DNA of 12,982 bases from Alphaproteobacteria bacterium (GTDB lineage: Bacteria > Pseudomonadota > Alphaproteobacteria > Micavibrionales > Micavibrionaceae): assembly GCA_002701555.1 (NCBI GenBank), contig NZVS01000066.1, positions 1 to 12,982 of the forward strand, given 5' to 3'. The notes under the pieces are model-generated. The model did not search any database. It was not told the DNA's origin and saw only the letters and a list, made by a program, of their open reading frames with translations. Below, piece by piece: positions 5,498 through 12,789 of this stretch (position 1 is the stretch's first letter; the number at the start of each line of letters is the position of its first letter). The translations under genes were made by a program, and so were the position numbers.

Positions 5498-6706
5498 ATG
5501 GGTAATGATAACGGTAAAGACAAGGGTTCAGGCGATAAAGATAATAAACGCAAAAACCCTTGGGCAAAAGGTAACGTCGAGGATAAGCGAAATAGGGATA
5601 TCTGGGCAAAAGGTCCTGCAAAAAAATCTCAGCATCACAGCGCAAGAAAACATAGTGGCTCTCCTCATAACTTTGAGGATGGATTTAAAAATCTGCAAAA
5701 TAACTTTAAAGACATGATGCCTGGTTCTGTTGAGCCGTCCAAGTTTATATTACTTGGAATTATTGCTGTAGTTGTAATTTATCTTTTATCAGGCTTTTAC
5801 TTTGTTCAGCCTAGCGAGCACAGCGTTGTTACGACTTTCGGTAAATACAGCAAAACGGTCGAACAACCAGGCCTAAAGTGGCATACTCCCTATCCTTTCC
5901 AATCTAATGAGATTGTAAATGTAACAAACGAACGCCGCGTACAAGTTGGTTTCAGAAGTTTTGCGACAAGTAACTCTAATTCTGGTGTACAGGATGTTGA
6001 AGACGAAAGTCTAATGCTGACCGGTGATGAAAACATTATCGATATCGATTTTGTGGTGCTTTGGCGTATCAGCGATGCGGCAAACTACATTTTCAATATT
6101 CGTGATCCCGAGGCAACAATCAAAATTGTTGCAGAGAGTGCGATGCGTGAAATTATCGGTCAAACCAATATACAACCCGCACTTACACAGGCTCGTGGTG
6201 AAATTCAGTCTGCTACGCGCGAGCTTATGCAACGAATGCTGGATGAATACGAGGCAGGTGTTAACGTAAACATTGTGCAGCTACAAAAAGTTGATCCGCC
6301 ACAACCCGTCATCGATGCCTTTAACGAAGTACAAAGAGCGCGCCAGCAAAAAGAGCAACTTCGTAACCAAGCAGAAGCCTACCGGAATGATATTATCCCG
6401 CGCGCCCGAGGTGAGTCTGAAAAAATGCGTCAGCAAGCAGAAGCTTATAAGGAAGAAGTCGTCAACCAGGCCAAAGGGGATGCGCAGCGTTTTGTATCAG
6501 TTTATAACGCCTATACAAAAGGTCGTGACGTAACAGCCGAGCGTATGTATCTGGAAACTTTGGAAGATGTTTTGAATAATGCCAATACGATCATCCTGGA
6601 CGGAAACAGCGGTAGTGGCACCGTTCCTTATCTATCGTTAAATGAACTACGGACACCGTCCTCTTCCCGTTCATCACCCCAGTCAACTGAACAAACAGGA
6701 CAATAG
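5498..6706 (+). CDS. hflK: HflK, subunit of the FtsH-regulating HflKC membrane complex
   Basis: HflK and HflC are SPFH/prohibitin-family proteins that assemble into a large cage around the membrane protease FtsH and modulate its access to substrates. This 402-aa protein has a charged, Asn/Lys-rich cytoplasmic N-terminus (1-80), one membrane helix at about 82-103 (FILLGIIAVVVIYLLSGFYF), the SPFH domain starting VQPSEHSVVTTFGKY, and a C-terminal Ala/Glu/Gln/Arg-rich coiled coil (about 278-335). The KVDPPQPVIDAFNEVQRARQ segment is typical of HflK. WAKG occurs twice in the N-terminal tail (22-25 and 36-39), a small internal duplication. The tail ends in a Ser/Thr/Gln-rich low-complexity stretch. 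GAGAG precedes the ATG. hflC follows after 10 bp. Confidence 0.96.
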   Translation: MGNDNGKDKGSGDKDNKRKNPWAKGNVEDKRNRDIWAKGPAKKSQHHSARKHSGSPHNFEDGFKNLQNNFKDMMPGSVEPSKFILLGIIAVVVIYLLSGFYFVQPSEHSVVTTFGKYSKTVEQPGLKWHTPYPFQSNEIVNVTNERRVQVGFRSFATSNSNSGVQDVEDESLMLTGDENIIDIDFVVLWRISDAANYIFNIRDPEATIKIVAESAMREIIGQTNIQPALTQARGEIQSATRELMQRMLDEYEAGVNVNIVQLQKVDPPQPVIDAFNEVQRARQQKEQLRNQAEAYRNDIIPRARGESEKMRQQAEAYKEEVVNQAKGDAQRFVSVYNAYTKGRDVTAERMYLETLEDVLNNANTIILDGNSGSGTVPYLSLNELRTPSSSRSSPQSTEQTGQ

Positions 6707-6716
6707 GAGTTATCTT

Positions 6717-7586
6717 ATGAATGATAAAAAAGCAGCTATAGGCCTTGTGGCCCTTATCGCCGTTATTGTCCTTTTGCTAGGTTCGGTGTTTATCGTGAAA
6801 GAAACAGAACAAGTGCTTGTCTTGCAATTCGGTGACCCCGTACAACAAATCACAAGCCCAGGACTTCATTTCAAAATTCCCCTTATTCAAAACCTTAAGG
6901 TTTTCGATAACCGGATTTTAAATGTTGACCCCCCTTCTGAAGAAGTTTTGCTTTCTGATCAAAAGCGTCTTGTAGTTGACACTTTTGCCCGTTACAGAAT
7001 CTCGGATATGCTGAAATACTATCAAACGCTAGGTACGGAAAATGCCGCAGTACAACGCCTCTATAATATTATTACTTCGACGATGAGAAGCGAGCTGGGT
7101 AGAGCACCTTTACCGGATGTTCTTTCAGAAAAGCGTAAAGAGTTGATGCTGAGCATACAAAATACTGTTAATGACGAGACTTCACGTTTTGGAATTGAAA
7201 TTGTTGATGTCCGAATTGTTCGGGCCGATCTTCCCGAGGAGGTTACCCAAGCAACTTACGACCGTATGCGCTCAGAACGTGAACGCGAAGCCCGCGAAGC
7301 GCGTGGTGAAGGTGAAGAGCTTTCCCTTCAAATTCGCTCGCGCGCTGATAAGGATCGCACAGTATTATTGTCAGAAGCACAAAGAGATGCGGAAATTGCA
7401 CGGGGGCAAGGCGACGAAGAAGCCATCTCCATCTATGCAGAGGCTTTTAACCGTGACCCGCGCTTCTACGCATTTTACCGTTCTATGGAAGCTTATAAAA
7501 AATCTCTGGCAAATAAAGACAAAACGCTTGTTCTTTCACCTGACAGCGATTTCTTTAGATATCTGGAAAATAATCCTGCACGTTAA
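6717..7586 (+). CDS. hflC: HflC, partner of HflK
   Basis: HflC pairs with HflK in the cage that regulates FtsH. From the ATG at 6717 it has 289 residues. I chose this start because AGGAG (6705-6709) lies 7 nt upstream and the protein then begins MNDKKAAIGLVAL, giving a short cytoplasmic end followed directly by a membrane helix (about 6-27). An in-frame ATG at 6642 would lie inside hflK and is unlikely. The SPFH domain begins IVKETEQVLVLQFGDPV and includes SPGLHFKIPLIQ, then VDVRIVRADLPEEVTQATYDRM and an Arg/Glu/Ala-rich coiled coil. The C-terminus FYAFYRSMEAYKKSL and LVLSPDSDFFRYL is characteristic of HflC. The Shine-Dalgarno sequence overlaps the hflK stop codon, which suggests coupled translation and matched subunit levels. 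Confidence 0.96.
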   Translation: MNDKKAAIGLVALIAVIVLLLGSVFIVKETEQVLVLQFGDPVQQITSPGLHFKIPLIQNLKVFDNRILNVDPPSEEVLLSDQKRLVVDTFARYRISDMLKYYQTLGTENAAVQRLYNIITSTMRSELGRAPLPDVLSEKRKELMLSIQNTVNDETSRFGIEIVDVRIVRADLPEEVTQATYDRMRSEREREAREARGEGEELSLQIRSRADKDRTVLLSEAQRDAEIARGQGDEEAISIYAEAFNRDPRFYAFYRSMEAYKKSLANKDKTLVLSPDSDFFRYLENNPAR

Positions 7587-7588
7587 AT

Positions 7589-7792
7589 ATGCAGGATTTC
7601 TTCCTTTATATCTCTACTGCTTTTGCACTTATATTTGTAATAGAGGGTCTTCTTTACGCCTGTTTTCCAGAAACAATGAGACGTATTTTGGCCACTGCGC
7701 TGATGTTGCCAAAAGGTAAACTTCGGCACATCGGTTTTTCAATGTTTCTTTTTGGTGTGTTTCTTGTTCTCTTGATGGACAGGGTCCTTTGA
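7589..7792 (+). CDS. DUF2065 (YjeT-like) small membrane protein
   Basis: This is a 67-aa protein with two hydrophobic segments, roughly residues 2-25 (MQDFFLYISTAFALIFVIEG) and 46-64, separated by a basic loop RRILATALMLPKGKLRHIG. The E-G-L-x-Y-x-x-F-P motif followed by a short loop is the pattern of DUF2065 proteins such as E. coli YjeT, whose gene is also near hflKC. It starts 2 bp after the hflC stop with no separate Shine-Dalgarno sequence of its own beyond hflC codons, so it is probably translated by coupling. Its function is not known; the conserved position suggests a link to HflKC or FtsH. Confidence 0.88.
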   Translation: MQDFFLYISTAFALIFVIEGLLYACFPETMRRILATALMLPKGKLRHIGFSMFLFGVFLVLLMDRVL

Positions 7793-7891
7793 CTATCAGG
7801 TTGACTGGCGCGCCTTTTCGCTTATTTTAATATTTGTATCTGTTACGCTTTAATTATGCATGCTTAACCTTTAAAAGGAGAACATATTTCC
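7793..7891 (+). promoter_or_regulatory. Intergenic region before the Do protease, with weak promoter candidate
   Basis: This 99-bp gap is the only sizeable break in the hflK-miaA run. TTGACT at 7801-7806 is a good -35, but the region 17-18 bp downstream (TTTTAA, 7825-7830) is a poor -10. AAGGAG at 7875-7880 is the Shine-Dalgarno sequence for the protease gene, 11 nt from its ATG, slightly longer than ideal. A separate stress-responsive promoter for the protease is plausible but not shown. Confidence 0.3.
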
Positions 7892-9376
7892 ATGTTTGCG
7901 CAATCCCTTCCTCGTATCGCCTTAGTATCATCCCTAATCATGTTTTCCAGTTTGGGAACGGCCCAACCGGTACAAGCCCAATCAGTTCTGGATGGTGATA
8001 CCAAGGCTGCCGATGTTGCGCCGATGCGCGATGCACCATCAAGTTTTGCTGATTTGGCAGAGCGCCTTTCACCAACGGTTGTAAACATAAGCTCTACTCA
8101 AAAAGCTCAAGAATTACCAAATTTGCCGGAATTTCCCGAGTTTCCCGAAGGCTCACCATTTCAAGATTTCTTTAATGAATTTATGGGACAACGAGGCCAA
8201 GGCCTTCCAGTCGTTCCGCCTGCTTCATTGGGCTCCGGTTTTATCATAGATGGTAAAAAGGGTTATATCATTACCAACAGTCACGTTATACAAAATGCCG
8301 ATGAAATACGTGTTACGTTTTTTGATGACACGACAGTTGATGCCGAAGTCGTCGGGGTTGACGAAAAAACTGATTTGGCACTTCTGAAAATTGAAACCCG
8401 AAAAAAATTACAGGCTGCAAAATTTGGCGAGAGCCACAATATGCGGGTTGGCGATTGGGTTCTTGCGATCGGAAACCCTTTTGGCCTTGGTGGAACAGTT
8501 ACTGCGGGTATTATTTCAGCGCGCCAGCGTAATATCAATGCCGGACCCTATGATGATTTCATCCAAACAGATGCTTCAATAAACCGAGGTAACTCAGGTG
8601 GGCCGATGTTTAATTTGGATGGAGAGGTCATTGGCGTAAACACAGCAATTTTCTCTCCCACAGGGGGATCTGTCGGCATCGGATTTGCCATACCGTCAGA
8701 TTTGGCAAAACCTGTCATTGAACAACTTATAAAGTATGGAAAAACCCGTCGCGGCTGGCTGGGAGTTAAAATTCAAACTGTTACTGAAGATATAGCAGAG
8801 AGTCTTGAGTTAGATGAACCCAGAGGTGCCCTTGTTGCCAATGTAGGCAAAGGTGGCCCCGCAGAAAAAGCGGGTCTTCAAACAGGTGACATTATTTTAA
8901 AGTTTGATGGTCACGATATTTCAGAAATGCGTACTCTTCCCAGAGTTGTCGCAGAAACAAACATCAACAGCAATGTCGACCTTGTCTATTGGCGTGATGG
9001 AGAAGAAAAAACCGTTTCTGTAACTGTCGGAGAACTTGAAAAAGCTGAAGAGGACGGCATTCTTCAAGGTAATCTCCCACAGCCTCCTCAAGAAGGTGTT
9101 AAGAATGAAATTACCGGTCTGACATTTGGGCAAGGTGAAGATGAAAACGATACCCGTATTATAATTACAGAAGTTGAGCGTGGAAGCGAGGCCGCCGATC
9201 AGGGTCTGATGGCTGGGGATATCCTTTTGGAGATAAACCAGACATCACCAGCCTCTCCTGAAAATGCTGATGCTCTTATTGGTAAAGCCGCAAATGATGG
9301 AAAAGAGTCAGTACTTCTTCTTGTCGACCCGCAAGGCGAAGGCGACTCGCGCTTTGTGGCACTGAACATTAAATAG
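7892..9376 (+). CDS. degP: Periplasmic Do/HtrA-family serine protease (DegP/MucD type)
   Basis: This 494-aa periplasmic protease-chaperone degrades misfolded envelope proteins. The signal peptide runs MFAQSLPRIALVSSLIMFSS onward, with likely cleavage after an AQA-type site near residue 29. The trypsin-like triad is complete: His131 in ITNSHVIQNADE, Asp161 in KTDLALLKI, and Ser235 in GNSGGPMFN. A Phe/Pro/Glu-rich segment at 77-100 (LPEFPEFPEG) is the loop seen in MucD-like proteins. Two PDZ domains follow: about 287-380, with RGWLGVKIQ at its start, and about 405-494, with EVERGSEAADQGLMAGDILL. The composition and two PDZ domains support the DegP/DegQ/MucD group rather than DegS; the exact letter is uncertain. 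It follows hflKC-DUF2065, as in other alphaproteobacteria, and miaA starts 6 bp after its stop. Confidence 0.95.
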   Translation: MFAQSLPRIALVSSLIMFSSLGTAQPVQAQSVLDGDTKAADVAPMRDAPSSFADLAERLSPTVVNISSTQKAQELPNLPEFPEFPEGSPFQDFFNEFMGQRGQGLPVVPPASLGSGFIIDGKKGYIITNSHVIQNADEIRVTFFDDTTVDAEVVGVDEKTDLALLKIETRKKLQAAKFGESHNMRVGDWVLAIGNPFGLGGTVTAGIISARQRNINAGPYDDFIQTDASINRGNSGGPMFNLDGEVIGVNTAIFSPTGGSVGIGFAIPSDLAKPVIEQLIKYGKTRRGWLGVKIQTVTEDIAESLELDEPRGALVANVGKGGPAEKAGLQTGDIILKFDGHDISEMRTLPRVVAETNINSNVDLVYWRDGEEKTVSVTVGELEKAEEDGILQGNLPQPPQEGVKNEITGLTFGQGEDENDTRIIITEVERGSEAADQGLMAGDILLEINQTSPASPENADALIGKAANDGKESVLLLVDPQGEGDSRFVALNIK

Positions 9377-9382
9377 GATAAA

Positions 9383-10303
9383 GTGTCTTCTCGACCCGAG
9401 AGAATTATATCAATTGTTGCTGGCCCGACTGCCAGTGGCAAATCAGCATATGCTTTGGAATTGGGTACAAAAAAGGGCGGTTGCGTTATTAACGCTGACG
9501 CCATGCAGCTTTACAAAGAATTGCCGATACTAACAGCACAGCCTTCTTATGAAGAGCAATCACAATCGCCACACAGACTTTACGGTGTACTTGACGCTAG
9601 CGAGCGTATAAATGCTGCACGGTGGTGTATATTGGCAAAGAAAGAAATTGAGCGCTGTTTTAAAGAAGGTTTACATCCTATTTTGACAGGAGGAACCGGA
9701 TTTTATTTAAAGGCACTTACAGAAGGCCTCTCACCTATTCCTGACACATCTGATGAGATGCGCCGTAACTCTTTGGCAAGGGCGCGTGAAACAGGTTCAG
9801 AAAAATTTCATCTGGAGGTTAGTCAATTCGACCCTGAACTGGCTAAGCGCGTAAATCCGAATGATACACAAAGATTGGCTCATGGTTGGGCCGTTTTCCA
9901 CGAAACAGGTAAGGCTTTATCAGAGTGGCAGAAATTACCGAAAATGCCCCCGCCTGCAAATTGGAAATTCGAAGTTGTTTTGATATTGCCTGAACGGGAA
10001 ATGCTTTACGAACGTATTAAAAGACGGTTCGATCTAATGCTTGAAAATAATGTTATGGATGAAGTCTCGGACTTATCCAAAAGGATTGATAAAAATGAAG
10101 TTGAAAGTGATGCAAATATAATTATCGCACACGGATTCAGAGCGCTAAGAGATTATCTGCAAGGTAAAAAAACGCTCGAAGAAGCAAGGGAAACGGGGAT
10201 TACAGACACGCGACATTATGCTAAACGGCAATATACGTGGTTTCGTCATCAAATCAAGGAAGACGCATATAATATCCAAAGCGTAAGGATACAAAGTCCT
10301 TAA
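9383..10303 (+). CDS. miaA: tRNA dimethylallyltransferase (MiaA)
   Basis: MiaA adds a dimethylallyl group to N6 of A37 in tRNAs that read UNN codons. This 306-aa protein has the P-loop GPTASGKS (14-21), NADAMQLYKELPILTAQP (37-54) with the substrate-binding Asp39, LTGGTGFYLKAL (101-112), DPELAKRVNPNDTQRL (150-165), and the C-terminal TRHYAKRQYTWFRHQ (276-290). The start is a GTG, with AGGA four bases upstream and overlapping the protease stop, so the two genes are closely coupled. The length is typical. Nothing key appears missing. Confidence 0.96.
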   Translation: MSSRPERIISIVAGPTASGKSAYALELGTKKGGCVINADAMQLYKELPILTAQPSYEEQSQSPHRLYGVLDASERINAARWCILAKKEIERCFKEGLHPILTGGTGFYLKALTEGLSPIPDTSDEMRRNSLARARETGSEKFHLEVSQFDPELAKRVNPNDTQRLAHGWAVFHETGKALSEWQKLPKMPPPANWKFEVVLILPEREMLYERIKRRFDLMLENNVMDEVSDLSKRIDKNEVESDANIIIAHGFRALRDYLQGKKTLEEARETGITDTRHYAKRQYTWFRHQIKEDAYNIQSVRIQSP

Positions 10304-10318
10304 TACCTTCTTTTATAT
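10284..10318 (+). terminator. Weak hairpin at the end of miaA
   Basis: TAAGGA (10284-10289) and TCCTTA (10297-10302) can form a 6-bp stem with a 7-nt loop that includes the miaA stop region, followed by the T-rich TACCTTCTTTTATATA. The stem is short and AT-rich, so termination would be weak. Confidence 0.3.
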
Positions 10319-10360
10319 ATTGCTTAATATTATTCAAACTATATTAAAACATTGCTTAAT
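10319..10360. repeat. Direct repeat ATTGCTTAAT, two copies 32 bp apart
   Basis: Perfect 10-bp copies lie at 10319-10328 and 10351-10360 in the AT-rich gap between miaA and the lipoprotein gene. Spacing is about three DNA turns, so a regulator could bind both on one face. The first copy contains TTGCTT (10320-10325), which with TATTAA (10342-10347, 16-bp spacer) could be a promoter. In such AT-rich sequence chance is also possible. Confidence 0.35.
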
Positions 10361-10396
10361 TGGTGTTACTATCTCCCGGTTGATAAGGAGATTTTC

Positions 10397-10813
10397 ATGA
10401 AATTTTTTATATGTTTTCCAATATTAGTCGGACTAACTTCATGCCAAAGCCGCGAGGATAAAAATGGTGTAATGGCAAAAGGTTGCGAAGCTGCAGCACA
10501 AGGATTGATGGCAAACAGCAATGATCAGATAGACAGTATATCTTCTCAAACCTTTTCTAACAGCACGTATGGAAGCGGTTACAAATCCGTTTCACTCAAA
10601 GCAAACCTTATGAGAGATGGTTATCTTGAAGACGAAAATATAGAGTGTATTTTCTTTGAAAATGAAGGTCCCTTTGGAATTGGTTATTCAGCCGAATTTA
10701 TTCATATTTCATTTAACGGCAATGATATAGGCAAGGACGCCGAGGGCAACATTAAGGGTGGAATAAACGACTTTATGTCTATAACAGATTCAGTTGGAAA
10801 AGCTACAAGGTAA
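10397..10813 (+). CDS. Small predicted lipoprotein, function unknown
   Basis: From the ATG at 10397 this is a 138-aa protein. AAGGAG (10385-10390) is 6 nt upstream, which favours this start over the in-frame ATG at 10352, and it gives a proper N-terminus: MKFFICFPILVGLTSC is a short lipoprotein signal with lipobox LTSC and Cys16 as the modified residue. The mature part is hydrophilic, with Gly/Ser/Asn-rich stretches and two further cysteines (Cys30 and Cys84) that could form a disulfide. The C-terminal half, FGIGYSAEFIHISFNGNDIG, looks like beta strands. I recognise no domain. It sits 93 bp after miaA behind a pair of direct repeats, and the transporter gene begins 8 bp after its stop. Confidence 0.72.
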   Translation: MKFFICFPILVGLTSCQSREDKNGVMAKGCEAAAQGLMANSNDQIDSISSQTFSNSTYGSGYKSVSLKANLMRDGYLEDENIECIFFENEGPFGIGYSAEFIHISFNGNDIGKDAEGNIKGGINDFMSITDSVGKATR

Positions 10814-10820
10814 AACATTA

Positions 10821-11711
10821 GTGGAAGAAAAAACTGACTTGGATGATAATGTTTTCTACGGCATAAGCTTTATCTCGCTGGCAGGGCTTTTCGTTACATT
10901 GATGAATGCGTGCGTAAAGCTTGCTTCTCAGAATTACGATGTTTTGGAAATTGTTTTTTACAGAGGGCTCTTCATACTTCCTCTTCTGTTTTTATATATG
11001 ACCGTGACTCATAAATGGTCAGTTTTAAAAACCCGTGCACATAAAACTCATATCCTGCGTAGTGTAATGGGCACAATAAGTGTTTGTCTGGTTTACTTAT
11101 CTTATTCCCTTTTACCTATGGCTGATGCAACTGCACTTTTAATGACATCTGGCCTGATCATTACTGCCCTTTCTTCCCCATTCTTAGGAGAGAAGGTAGG
11201 ACCGCTTCGATGGGCAGCAGTGGTGCTTGGATTTGTCGGCGCTATTTTAGTAATCCAACCTGAAGGAAATAGTTTTAAGCCATTAGCAGGCAGTATTGCC
11301 TTATGTGGCGCTTTTACTATAGCAAGCGTCAATTTGCTACTCAGAAAACTCGGACGATCCGAACCGCCTTTAGCAACTATAACTTACTTCATGATTTGTA
11401 GCGTTACTGTTTCCGGTGTTTACGTTTTTTTCTATAAAGGCATAAATTTGGACATTGCAACTCTACATATACTTGTAGGAGTTGCTTTCTTTGCGTTACT
11501 TCAACAAATTTTTAAAACATATGCGACAGCTTTGGCAGAGGCTTCCGTGCTTAGCCCTTACACATATCTTAACCTGTTATGGGCTATAATTTTAGGTGTG
11601 ATTATTTGGGATGAATGGCCTAGCCTTTCTGTATGGCTCGGAGGATTTATAATAATTGCGGCCAATGGTTTTGTTTTATGGAGAGAGCAGAAACTCAATA
11701 AAAACTTGTAA
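10821..11711 (+). CDS. EamA/DMT-superfamily transporter
   Basis: This inner-membrane protein belongs to the drug/metabolite transporter superfamily; substrates in the family range from amino acids to nucleotide-like metabolites and cannot be told from sequence here. I chose the GTG at 10821 (296 aa) because AAGG lies 10 nt upstream and just inside the end of the lipoprotein gene; the longer TTG start at 10794 has no Shine-Dalgarno sequence. About ten hydrophobic helices are visible in two EamA repeats. The first repeat ends with the typical LGEKVGPLRWAAVVLGFVGA and ILVIQPEG; the second ends in LLWAIILGVIIWDEWPS and GGFIIIAANGFVLWRE. The short acidic N-terminus and basic C-terminus are usual. 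It is probably co-transcribed with its neighbours. Confidence 0.88.
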   Translation: MEEKTDLDDNVFYGISFISLAGLFVTLMNACVKLASQNYDVLEIVFYRGLFILPLLFLYMTVTHKWSVLKTRAHKTHILRSVMGTISVCLVYLSYSLLPMADATALLMTSGLIITALSSPFLGEKVGPLRWAAVVLGFVGAILVIQPEGNSFKPLAGSIALCGAFTIASVNLLLRKLGRSEPPLATITYFMICSVTVSGVYVFFYKGINLDIATLHILVGVAFFALLQQIFKTYATALAEASVLSPYTYLNLLWAIILGVIIWDEWPSLSVWLGGFIIIAANGFVLWREQKLNKNL

Positions 11712-11743
11712 GCGAAGAAGATTTACAGTAAATTTAAAAAATT

Positions 11744-12286
11744 ATGACAATTTCATACGAGCTATATTCAGGTCTTGATTTAATGGAGGCTCATGCCCGC
11801 AAGTTGGAAAAGCATGCCTTTCACCCTGATTACCTGACTATGGAAGCTTTTCTGCAACGCTCTCTTAACTATGCGCCCTATGAGATTGTCCTTACAAATA
11901 TGTTTGTAGAAAAATTTAGATACTTCCTTTCCAAATCAAAATTCAGAAAAGAAATTGACCGCCTTTCTACCTGGACACCCAAAGAAATAATGCTGAAAAT
12001 GGCACCTGTTATAGTGGGAACCATAAAAAAAGAAAAATATCTAGAAAAGGTTCATAATTTGGCAGATGGGCCCTATACTGCTATTTCTACAACAGATGCA
12101 ACCCATGTTTATGGTCATGCCCAAAATTTTATTATCCATCTAATCCGTCAGATAATGCCGCATTCAGACCGGATTGGTACAGCAAAAAACTTGCCTTCGC
12201 CTCAACAGAATAAAGTTTTTAAAGGGAAAAAGATCACAGACCAATCTGCCTATACAATTCAAAAACCGGGCGGTCTTATTTTTTAG
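11744..12286 (+). CDS. Protein of unknown function, 180 aa
   Basis: I do not recognise this protein. It has no signal peptide or membrane helix and is basic, with a Lys-rich middle (KSKFRKEIDR and TIKKEKYLEK) and a C-terminal tail of low complexity (NKVFKGKKITDQSAY). ELYSGLDLMEAHARKLEKHA near the start looks helical. The ATG at 11744 has no Shine-Dalgarno sequence in its AT-rich leader, and an in-frame ATG at codon 14 is an alternative. It lies 32 bp after the transporter gene on the same strand, so it may be the last gene of that unit. It ends 14 bp from the convergent gene at 12301. The reading frame is open and similar in composition to its neighbours, so I think it is real. Confidence 0.6.
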   Translation: MTISYELYSGLDLMEAHARKLEKHAFHPDYLTMEAFLQRSLNYAPYEIVLTNMFVEKFRYFLSKSKFRKEIDRLSTWTPKEIMLKMAPVIVGTIKKEKYLEKVHNLADGPYTAISTTDATHVYGHAQNFIIHLIRQIMPHSDRIGTAKNLPSPQQNKVFKGKKITDQSAYTIQKPGGLIF

Positions 12287-12300
12287 CCAGACTTTGCTGC

Positions 12301-12723
12301 TTATTGCAACACAAGTTCACCGTCTTTATAAACGCCTACAATTGTATTACAGCACCAGTCCCGAAGACGGAACATTTCAGGCGTATCTCCTGTAAAATCA
12401 TATGCAGCATCTATAGTTTGAGCAACGCGCCGCTTGTCCCATCCTGAAAGGTGGTAAAAATTAGGACCTACGCGCATGTAAGCAATACCTTGCCTGTCAA
12501 CGCCATGCTCTGCCAAAATATCTATTTTCCGCCACTGGTTAATCAGCCAGGCAGGGTTGGCATTATAAGGTGTTATATCATCATATTGGAAAGTCAGCTC
12601 GTGTTTCGGGTTTTCGTAACGATATTCAGGGTAGCTAAAAGGGTTGTTGTGACTATGTCCGTTCGTGCATGCCACGTTACCCAGCATAAGAACCCAAAAT
12701 GATAAAAGGACAGTTTTTTTCAC
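12301..12723 (-). CDS. Exported, possibly lipid-anchored protein of unknown function
   Basis: From the GTG at 12723 this is a 140-aa protein. GAAGGG (12738-12733) lies 9 nt upstream and the N-terminus becomes MKKTVLLSFWVLMLGNVACT, a standard signal peptide, so I prefer this to the ATG at 12768, which would add 15 residues before it. A Cys at position 19 suggests a lipoprotein, but Asn at -3 is a poor lipobox, so a soluble periplasmic protein is also possible. The mature part is rich in aromatic residues (PFSYPEYRYENP, NPAWLINQWRKIDI, GPNFYHLSGWDKRRV) and has a Cys-Cys pair at 124-125 in RLRDWCCNTIVGVY. I recognise no domain. It is divergent from the flagellar-rod-like gene, so a motility-related role is possible but only by position. 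Confidence 0.7.
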   Translation of the reverse strand: MKKTVLLSFWVLMLGNVACTNGHSHNNPFSYPEYRYENPKHELTFQYDDITPYNANPAWLINQWRKIDILAEHGVDRQGIAYMRVGPNFYHLSGWDKRRVAQTIDAAYDFTGDTPEMFRLRDWCCNTIVGVYKDGELVLQ

Positions 12724-12774
12724 AGGATCAAACCCTTCTGCGGTGCTGTATTTAATGCTTGTTAACATTTACTC

Positions 12775-12783
12775 TGATATAAT
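12775..12783 (+). promoter_or_regulatory. Extended -10 promoter of the flagellar-rod-like gene
   Basis: TGATATAAT fits the extended -10 consensus TGnTATAAT exactly (TATAAT at 12778-12783). The next ATG begins only 7 bp after it, at 12790, so the transcript should start at or next to the A of that ATG. No good -35 is present, as is common for extended -10 promoters. Confidence 0.5.
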
Positions 12784-12789
12784 AAATAC

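Noticed and set aside
6642..6716. Longer hflC start giving 25 extra residues
   Set aside because: It lies inside hflK, puts a polar extension before the membrane helix, and lacks a ribosome-binding site, whereas the ATG at 6717 has AGGAG at 7 nt.
7171..7719. 182-codon plus-strand frame overlapping hflC and the DUF2065 gene
   Set aside because: It is out of frame with hflC, which has strong family motifs; the translation is Lys/Arg-rich and resembles no protein.
7807..7814. GGCGCGCC palindrome before the protease gene
   Set aside because: An 8-bp GC palindrome alone is not evidence of a binding site, and no second copy was noticed nearby.
10352..10396. Upstream ATG extending the small lipoprotein by 15 residues
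   Set aside because: The ATG at 10397 has an ideal AAGGAG and produces a proper lipoprotein signal; the extension would bury it.
12254..12285. ACCGGGCGGT followed by a T-run as a terminator at the end of the 180-aa gene
   Set aside because: The arms are 4 bp with a 2-nt loop, which cannot form a stable hairpin.
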